A stretch of DNA of 64,000 nucleotides, taken from Candidatus Bipolaricaulis anaerobius (GTDB lineage: Bacteria; Bipolaricaulota; Bipolaricaulia; Bipolaricaulales; Bipolaricaulaceae). The notes beneath the pieces were generated by a model. The model was not told the DNA's origin. It saw only the letters and a list, made by a program, of their open reading frames with translations, and searched no databases. How positions within the stretch are numbered: position 1 is the first letter of the stretch; the number at the start of each line of letters is the position of its first letter. This document shows positions 58,911 through 64,000 of this stretch, piece after piece. The DNA lies in assembly GCF_900465355.1 (NCBI RefSeq), contig NZ_LS483254.1, forward strand, positions 1,240,001 to 1,304,000, given 5' to 3'. Both the position numbers and the translations under genes were made by a program.

Positions 58911-61372
58911 CGGCCATCGTCCGCCTCACCGTCCACGGGTTCAAGTCGTTCCGGCGGCGGGTGACGCTCGACTTCTACCCCGGGTTCACCGCCATCATCG
59001 GCGAGAACGGGACCGGGAAATCGAACCTCCTCGATGCCCTCACGTTCGTGATGGGCCGTCGCTCCCGGTCTCTGCGCGCGGAGCGGATCGAGCACCTCCT
59101 CCACTCCCCGGCGAATGGGGACCCAGTGGACGAGGCAGAGGTGATCCTGACCCTCGACAACCGCGCGGGCACGTTCCACGAGCTCCTCCCCGACGCGGGC
59201 GACGAGGTCCAGCTCGCGCGCCGGATCAACCGCACCTCGTCCACCTACCGCATCCAGGGCCGCGTCGTTGCCGCCCGGGATGTGGAGGCCCTCCTCGATC
59301 TGGCGGGGATCGAGGCCGATGGGTACCACATCGTGGAGCAGGGGATGGTGATTGACGTCCTGGAGCGATCACCGCGCGAGCGGCGGGAGATCCTGGACGA
59401 GGTGGCGGGGATCGCTGCCTACGAGGAACGCAAGGCCCGGGCGATCGAGGAACTGGGGGAGGTCAAGGAGCGGCTGAACACGAGCCGGATCCTCCTCGCC
59501 GAGCGGCGGCAGCGGCTGGCCGCCCTGTACCGCGAGCGCGAGGCGGCCCTCGAGTACCAGGCGCTCGCTGCGGAGCGGGAGCGGATCGCGGCAACGCTCG
59601 CCTGGCGCCGGTTTTTGGGCCGCAAGATGGCCCTGGACAAGGCCCACGCCCAGGCGGCCCGCCTCCGGGACGCGGTGGCTGACCTGGCGGCCGAGGTCGA
59701 GCGCCTGGACCGGGAGATCGAGGCCCGCGAGCGAAGGGGCGGGGAGCAGCCGGGGGATAACGGGCTGGCGGACCTCGTGCGGGGGGTGGAGCGGCTGCGA
59801 GGGGCGCTCGCGACGAAGGAGGCCGAGGCCCGCCTCACCGAACGGGAGATCGCCTCCCTGAAGGAGACGATCCGCGACATGCGCGACCTCGCCTCCCGGC
59901 CGGACCGGCCGCCGGAGGCCGTCGAGTCCCTGCTCGCCCTGCGCTGGAACGGGGTGAAGGGGACCCTCAGCCAGCTCGCCACCCCCAAGGAGGGGATGGA
60001 GGTCGCGTTCGCCACGGCGGTGGGGGGCCACGCCCATGACCTCGTCGTCGAGACCCGCGACCTCGCCTTGAAGGCGGTGCAGCACCTCAAAGAGCACAAG
60101 GCGGGGCGGGCGCGGTTCCTGCCCCTCGACCGGCTCGCAGTGCCCCCCGTATCCCCCAAGGCCCGCGCCGCGGCCCGGCTCCCGGGGGTCCTCGGGCTCG
60201 CCGCTGATTTCGTGACCTGTCCCCCGGACGTACGTCCGGCCCTCCTCTACGTGGTGGGGGACACCCTCATCGCGGAGTCGCTCGAGGCGGTGCGGGATGT
60301 CCTCGGGGTGCGGGTGGTGACGGTGGATGGGGACCTCCTCGAACGGGGCGGGGCGATCCTCGGCGGTTCCCAGGCCCGGCGATCGGGCGTGGATCTCGCC
60401 CCCCGTCAGGCCCAGCTCCGCTCCCGCGAGCAGGCCTTGGCCCAGCTACGGGCGGAGATGGAGAAGCTCTCCGCCGAGCTCGCCACAGCTGAAGCGACCC
60501 TCGCCGCGCGGGCGAAGTCGGCAGCCAACGCCCAGACCGCGCGGGCGAGCGAGGAAAGCGATCTTCAACTCCGACGCGACCGGCGGCGGGAGGCATACCG
60601 GGAGCTCGAGCGGCAGCGGGCGAACCTCGCCCGCTACGAGCGCGAGGCCGCGGAGATCGAGGGCGAGCTCGCGGCGCTGGGGGGGATCGCTGAGCCCGCG
60701 GGCGGTGGCGAACAGGGATCGCTGGAGGTCCTCCAGGCCCGCCTCCGCCAGGCCGAGCGGCGCCAGGCCGAGCTGGGGACGGTCAACCTGCGGGCGATCA
60801 CCGACTACGACGCCTTCCTCGCCGAGTTCCAGGACCTGAAGGACCGGGTCGCGACCCTCGACGCAGAGAAACACGAGATCGAGCGGTTCATCGGGGAGAT
60901 CGAGGCCAAGAAGAAGGAAAAGTTCCTCGCCACGATGGAAACAGTATCCGCTGAGCTTGACCGACTCTTCCAGGTCCTGTTCGGCGGCGGGGAGGCCCAC
61001 CTCGCCCTCGCCGAACCGGGGAACATCGCGTCCGGGCTCCTCATCGCGGCCCGCCCACCGGGGAAGGAGCCGCGGCTGCTGGACGCGCTATCGGGGGGGG
61101 AGAAGACCCTCGTCGCGATCGCGTTCGTGCTCGCGTTGGCGGCTGGAAGGCCGGCCCCGTTCTACTTCCTCGACGAGGTGGATGCGGCCCTGGACCGGGC
61201 CAACTCCGAGCGGTTGGCGCGCCTCCTGCGGGAGTTCGCGCACCAGGCCCAGGTGGTCATGATCTCCCACAACGAGGAGGTCGTCCGCTACGCCGACCGG
61301 GTGTACGGGGTCCTCCTACGGGACGGGTCCTCGGCGGTGGTGGGGATGGAGCTAGAGCATGCCCGAGCTTGA
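58907..61372 (+). CDS. smc: Chromosome condensin SMC with short coiled-coil arms
   Basis: The 821-residue protein starts at ATG 58907 (MTAIVRLTVHGFKSF). Walker A GENGTGKSNLLDAL (residues 32-45), hinge about residues 345-505 (GTLSQLATPKEGMEVAFATAVGGHAHD to ERGGAILGGSQ), signature LSGGEKTLVAIAF and Walker B FYFLDEVDAALD are all present. Typical bacterial SMC has about 1,150-1,200 residues. Here each arm has only about 165 residues instead of about 330, while heads and hinge look complete. No frame disruption is seen, so the shortening seems natural. scpA and scpB follow directly, confirming condensin identity. Confidence 0.95.
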   Translation: MTAIVRLTVHGFKSFRRRVTLDFYPGFTAIIGENGTGKSNLLDALTFVMGRRSRSLRAERIEHLLHSPANGDPVDEAEVILTLDNRAGTFHELLPDAGDEVQLARRINRTSSTYRIQGRVVAARDVEALLDLAGIEADGYHIVEQGMVIDVLERSPRERREILDEVAGIAAYEERKARAIEELGEVKERLNTSRILLAERRQRLAALYREREAALEYQALAAERERIAATLAWRRFLGRKMALDKAHAQAARLRDAVADLAAEVERLDREIEARERRGGEQPGDNGLADLVRGVERLRGALATKEAEARLTEREIASLKETIRDMRDLASRPDRPPEAVESLLALRWNGVKGTLSQLATPKEGMEVAFATAVGGHAHDLVVETRDLALKAVQHLKEHKAGRARFLPLDRLAVPPVSPKARAAARLPGVLGLAADFVTCPPDVRPALLYVVGDTLIAESLEAVRDVLGVRVVTVDGDLLERGGAILGGSQARRSGVDLAPRQAQLRSREQALAQLRAEMEKLSAELATAEATLAARAKSAANAQTARASEESDLQLRRDRRREAYRELERQRANLARYEREAAEIEGELAALGGIAEPAGGGEQGSLEVLQARLRQAERRQAELGTVNLRAITDYDAFLAEFQDLKDRVATLDAEKHEIERFIGEIEAKKKEKFLATMETVSAELDRLFQVLFGGGEAHLALAEPGNIASGLLIAARPPGKEPRLLDALSGGEKTLVAIAFVLALAAGRPAPFYFLDEVDAALDRANSERLARLLREFAHQAQVVMISHNEEVVRYADRVYGVLLRDGSSAVVGMELEHARA

Positions 61373-62057
61373 GATCCTGGAGCCGCAGTCGTTTTCGAAG
61401 GCCGATTGGGAAAGCCTCTTTCGCGGCCTGATCGTGGACCTCGATCCATGGGCGTTCGACCTCGTGGACCTCATCGGCCGGTTCCGCGCCTACATGGCCG
61501 AGCGGGACCTCGCGTTTGCCGTGCCAGGGCGGATGGTGCTCGCGAGCTCGGTCCTTCTGCGGATGAAGTCGGAGTGGGTGAAGGAGGGAGGAGCTCCCCC
61601 CACGGTGGAGGAGGCGGTCGAGGAGGTGGCCGCCGAGCTCGCGGCGGAAGAAGCGCCCGTGTACATCGCCCCCGAGCTCAGGCTCCCCCTGCGGCGGGGG
61701 CCGCGGGGGCGGGTCACGGTAGGGGACCTCGGACGCGCCCTGCGGGCCGCCCTCGCGGCCGAACGGCGCCGGATCTCGGCCGAGCCCGAGTTCTCCCCTG
61801 ACGACCTCGGGTTCGACCTCAACGAGGAGGCGTTCACCGACCGCGCCCAGAAGCTCCTCCGGGCCCTCCTTTCTCTTGTGAACGGGAACCGGGTGATCCC
61901 GTTCCACGCCGTGGCTGGCGGGGAACCCCGCGAGAAGGTGGCGCGGCTGATGGAGCTCCTCCACCTCGACGCGGAGGGCAAGGTGCGGCTGGTCCAGGAG
62001 GAGTTCCTCGGGGAGATCCTCATCGAGGTCCCGGATGGAAGCCAAAGCCCTCGTTGA
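61359..62057 (+). CDS. scpA: Segregation and condensation protein ScpA (kleisin)
   Basis: The 232-residue protein overlaps smc by 14 nt. The N-terminal helical kleisin part includes WESLFRGLIVDLDPWAFDLVDLIGRFRAYMAERD, then VLASSVLLRMKSEWV. The C-terminal winged helix includes DRAQKLLRALLSLVNGNRVIPFHAV, EKVARLMELLHLDAEGKVRL. It links the SMC heads and binds ScpB. Confidence 0.93.
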   Translation: MPELEILEPQSFSKADWESLFRGLIVDLDPWAFDLVDLIGRFRAYMAERDLAFAVPGRMVLASSVLLRMKSEWVKEGGAPPTVEEAVEEVAAELAAEEAPVYIAPELRLPLRRGPRGRVTVGDLGRALRAALAAERRRISAEPEFSPDDLGFDLNEEAFTDRAQKLLRALLSLVNGNRVIPFHAVAGGEPREKVARLMELLHLDAEGKVRLVQEEFLGEILIEVPDGSQSPR

Positions 62058-62532
62058 GGCGGCCCTGTTCGTGGCCGACCGGCCGCTATCCCTTGCGCGG
62101 CTGGCGGAGGCGCTGCGCCTCTCCGAGGAAGCGGTGGGCCGGCTGATCCAGACCCTGGCCGACGAGTACGCCGCCCCGGATCGGGGGATGGAGCTCGGGC
62201 ACGAGGGCGGGGGGTACGTGCTGCGGGTGAAGGGCGAGCTCGCCTCCATCGTCCGGCCGTTCGCTCCCCACCAGGACATCCCCGAACAAACCCTGCGCAC
62301 CCTCGCCGTGATCGCCTACCATGCGCCGGTGCTCCAGTCCCAGGTCGTCAAGATGCGCGGCCAGCGCGCCTACGGCCACATCGGGGAGCTCGTTGCCCGC
62401 GGGTTCGTGGAGGCGCGGGACCAGGGGCCGACAAAGCTCCTCACCGTGACCCCCACGCTCTTGTCCTACTTCGGCGCCTCCTCCCTCGACGAGCTGCGGG
62501 CCCAACTCGGCCCGGCTCCTTCCCCCGACTAA
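62035..62532 (+). CDS. scpB: Segregation and condensation protein ScpB
   Basis: The 165-residue protein has two winged helices: ALVEAALFVADRPLSLARLAEAL and LRTLAVIAYHAPVLQSQVVKMRGQRAYGHIGELVARGFVE, and TPTLLSYFGASSLDEL at the end. It overlaps scpA by 23 nt and completes the condensin operon. Slightly shorter than usual. Confidence 0.95.
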   Translation: MEAKALVEAALFVADRPLSLARLAEALRLSEEAVGRLIQTLADEYAAPDRGMELGHEGGGYVLRVKGELASIVRPFAPHQDIPEQTLRTLAVIAYHAPVLQSQVVKMRGQRAYGHIGELVARGFVEARDQGPTKLLTVTPTLLSYFGASSLDELRAQLGPAPSPD

Positions 62533-62590
62533 CGCCTTCCTAACGGTCGAAGATCCTCATCCCGTGCCACGCAGGGCGAGTTCACCCCTC

Positions 62591-62618
62591 TTGACCTGCA
62601 GGAGTGTGGGGATATATT
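62591..62618 (+). promoter_or_regulatory. Promoter TTGACC-16-TATATT
   Basis: A -35 TTGACC (62591-62596) and -10 TATATT (62613-62618) precede a GGAGGGG ribosome-binding site and ATG 62640. It should drive the thioredoxin-like and Cys-rich genes. Confidence 0.7.
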
Positions 62619-62639
62619 GGAATACGTCCGGAGGGGCGT

Positions 62640-63272
62640 ATGGGAGTCCTCACCGTGATCTCAGGTTTGCTCTTGGTTCCCGCGCTTCCCGGGTACACCG
62701 CATCGATCGAGGCTTCGCCTGCTACAACCATCACTCCGGCCGAGCTCACCCGGGGGCGATGGGGCGCCCTCTTCGTGGTAGTCCCTGGTTGCCCGGCGTG
62801 TGTGGAGGCCGTGGCCTGGTTGGGAGAAGCCCAACGGGTGTTTCCTGATCTCGATCTCCTCCTCGTGGGTCCGTGGCGCACCGAGGGACTCGAGGCCCTC
62901 TCCTCTGAGGCTGGACTGGCGTTGCTGGTGGACGAGGGTGGGCGGGTGGGGGTGGCGTGGGGCGTGCGGCGGGCCCCCGCCCTGGTGCTCCTCCTCGACG
63001 GCCGGCCCCAAGGCAGACTCGATTGGCCGTTCACCGAAGACGAGATTGTGCGAGGTCTTGAGGTGCTGGCGGCCGCGCCGCGGGAGGGGCCATGGCAGTT
63101 TCTCGGAGCCGCGGTCCCGTCGGGCGAGGCGCGGATGCTCGCGGGCGACCCCGTCAACCTGGACGAACTCCCGCGACCCCTGCTCGTTCTGTTCTTCAAC
63201 CCGGACTGCCCGCCCTGCTGGGATGCGCTGCCGGGGCTTACCGAGCTGGGCGAGGGCGGAACCGATGAGTGA
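62640..63272 (+). CDS. Exported thioredoxin-fold protein with CPAC and CPPC motifs
   Basis: The 210-residue protein has a signal peptide or anchor (MGVLTVISGLLLVPALPGYTA). Residues about 30-140 form a thioredoxin-like domain: ALFVVVPGCPACVEAVAWL with CPAC near 55-58 and a strand-Pro-strand APALVLLLDG. A second half-domain (RPLLVLFFNPDCPPCWDALPGL, CPPC near 193) ends within 15 residues, so it looks truncated. It precedes a 16-cysteine secreted peptide, suggesting disulfide formation or isomerisation for that peptide. Confidence 0.78.
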   Translation: MGVLTVISGLLLVPALPGYTASIEASPATTITPAELTRGRWGALFVVVPGCPACVEAVAWLGEAQRVFPDLDLLLVGPWRTEGLEALSSEAGLALLVDEGGRVGVAWGVRRAPALVLLLDGRPQGRLDWPFTEDEIVRGLEVLAAAPREGPWQFLGAAVPSGEARMLAGDPVNLDELPRPLLVLFFNPDCPPCWDALPGLTELGEGGTDE

Positions 63273-63293
63273 GAACCTGTGAGGAGGTGCGTG

Positions 63294-63749
63294 ATGCGAG
63301 CGCCGTTGTGGGTGTTGGCGGTGGTGCTGGTCCTCGGGGTCGTTGGTCTGGCGGGTGACGGGAGCGTGCCGTGGCCGGGCACTGCAGGCGGAGGGAAGGG
63401 GGCATTCCAGCCCACCTCAAACATAGAACCGATAGGGCCGATCGAGACTCCCCTGTGGTGGAACTTCGGCTGCTCCTGGCAGTGGCTTGGATCTTGGACC
63501 TACTGCTACTGCTGTTGGGAATGCGAGAGATACGAGGCGTCTCTGCTCTGCACGGCGATTGTCGGGGCAGCCTGCTCAACAGTATGCACCGGTGCTACAG
63601 GGAGCTACGGAGGCTTCCCATGCAGTCTGGGTTGTGCCTTCATCGCCTACGAGCTCTGTAAGGATTGTGTCTCTTGGCGGGAGTGGTGCCCTTACTGCAT
63701 GGACTGCCGCGTGACCGCGTGTCCGACAGGGGCCGCTGTACCGCTCTAG
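63294..63749 (+). CDS. Secreted 16-cysteine peptide precursor (bacteriocin-like?)
   Basis: The 151-residue protein starts at ATG 63294 after GAGGAGGT, with a signal peptide (MRAPLWVLAVVLVLGVVGLAG). A Pro/Gly-rich middle is followed by a Cys-dense C-terminus: CYCCWECERY, LLCTAIVGAACSTVC, FPCSLGCAFIAYELCKDC, CPYCMDC. The pattern recalls halocin-C8-like or other disulfide-rich secreted peptides, but I cannot confirm a family. It lies 21 nt after the thioredoxin-like gene, probably cotranscribed. Confidence 0.7.
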   Translation: MRAPLWVLAVVLVLGVVGLAGDGSVPWPGTAGGGKGAFQPTSNIEPIGPIETPLWWNFGCSWQWLGSWTYCYCCWECERYEASLLCTAIVGAACSTVCTGATGSYGGFPCSLGCAFIAYELCKDCVSWREWCPYCMDCRVTACPTGAAVPL

Positions 63750-63801
63750 GCTTCCATCTCAAGGATCAACAGGAAGGAGATGGGTCTCGGGAGAGGACAA
63801 G

Positions 63802-64000
63802 ATGGCACGTAGGCGAATCGCCGAGTTCGCGATTTGGACAGCCGGCGCAGCTACGCTAGGACTTCTTCCTTCGTTTGCGCTGCCAAGCCGTCTTGGACAG
63901 ACTTTCCTGGTCTGCCTCGGGGTCGAAGGCTGTATCAGCGCTTACCGCACGATTCGCGCTGTCAGAGGCTACTGGCGACCTGCAGCCACCGTGATCTTAG
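63802..64000 (+). CDS. Start of a membrane protein (3' end outside window)
   Basis: From ATG 63802, 66 codons are visible (MARRRIAEFAIWTAGAATLG...). Two hydrophobic stretches (TAGAATLGLLPSFAL, TFLVCLGVEGCISAY) suggest membrane helices after a basic N-terminus. GGGAGAGG precedes it. It may be the transport or immunity partner of the Cys-rich peptide. Not recognised. Confidence 0.45.
   Translation, partial: MARRRIAEFAIWTAGAATLGLLPSFALPSRLGQTFLVCLGVEGCISAYRTIRAVRGYWRPAATVIL

Noticed and set aside
1-64000. CRISPR arrays and rRNA genes
   Set aside because: No regularly spaced direct repeats and no rRNA-like conserved stretches were found on reading the sequence.

Overview
The window reads as a GC-rich, Gram-negative-type bacterial chromosome with dense, short-spaced operons. 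Bacterial hallmarks are SMC-ScpA-ScpB, PlsY with FakA/DegV-type fatty-acid activation, RlmN and a SUF Fe-S operon. Sugar ABC transporters, secreted glycoside hydrolases, carbamoyl-phosphate/carbamate-kinase metabolism, few respiratory genes and an archaeal-type Pus10 suggest an anaerobic fermenter from a deep-branching lineage. Candidatus Bipolaricaulota (Acetothermia/OP1) is my best guess. It rests on gene content only; no rRNA or tRNA is visible.

Layout. 1-1109: 5' part of an archaeal/eukaryotic-type tRNA pseudouridine synthase Pus10 (minus strand). 1181-2293: secreted two-domain protein. 2373-10374: a catabolic island. A YgeW-like carbamoyltransferase, YgeY-like hydrolase, carbamate kinase and FadR-type regulator (minus strand) diverge from a PLP enzyme, XdhC and an NTPase-methyltransferase fusion; a decayed YgeW paralogue lies at its edge. 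10491-11909: small redox and metal-type proteins (PPOX fold, PadR regulator, Cys-rich coiled coil, zinc ribbon). 12164-15308: fakA-plsY-fakB lipid operon. 15317-18321: ferritin-like protein and a copper ATPase.

18420-25186 is accessory DNA: a type ISP-like DNA methyltransferase and a downstream nuclease-like gene, broken by an IS3-family element; a short inverted-repeat element; and a MazEF-like toxin-antitoxin pair. 25280-34066 is mixed: MbfA-like iron exporter, Cys-rich secreted protein, metallopeptidase-HEPN fusion, nucleoside-kinase-like protein, flavin-reductase-like protein, dihydropyrimidinase-type hydrolase, RlmN and a PEGA-domain envelope protein. 34090-40804: tdk, a ThiXYZ-like ABC transporter and sufCBSU in one direction. 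40854-54323: carbohydrate region with metallophosphatase, nuclease, a first sugar ABC system, a GH57 enzyme, malEFG and a GH13 enzyme. 54323-56446: ABC-2 exporter and acetyltransferase. 56763-58703: two paralogous tail-anchored coiled-coil proteins. 58800-62532: smc-scpA-scpB with unusually short SMC arms. 62640-64000: thioredoxin-fold protein, 16-cysteine secreted peptide and the start of a membrane protein.

How the genes fit together. The carbamoyl island (with the dihydropyrimidinase at 30381) is best read as ATP-yielding degradation of a ureido or cyclic nitrogen compound. GH57, malEFG and GH13 form an alpha-glucan uptake and degradation set. Many genes show a TAnnnT hexamer 6-8 nt before the start codon, suggesting that leaderless mRNAs are common beside Shine-Dalgarno-led operon genes. 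The points I find most unusual are the bacterial Pus10, the leaderless grammar, the face-to-face promoter at 6871-6919, the Cys-rich peptide locus at the right end, the metallopeptidase-HEPN fusion and the short SMC.
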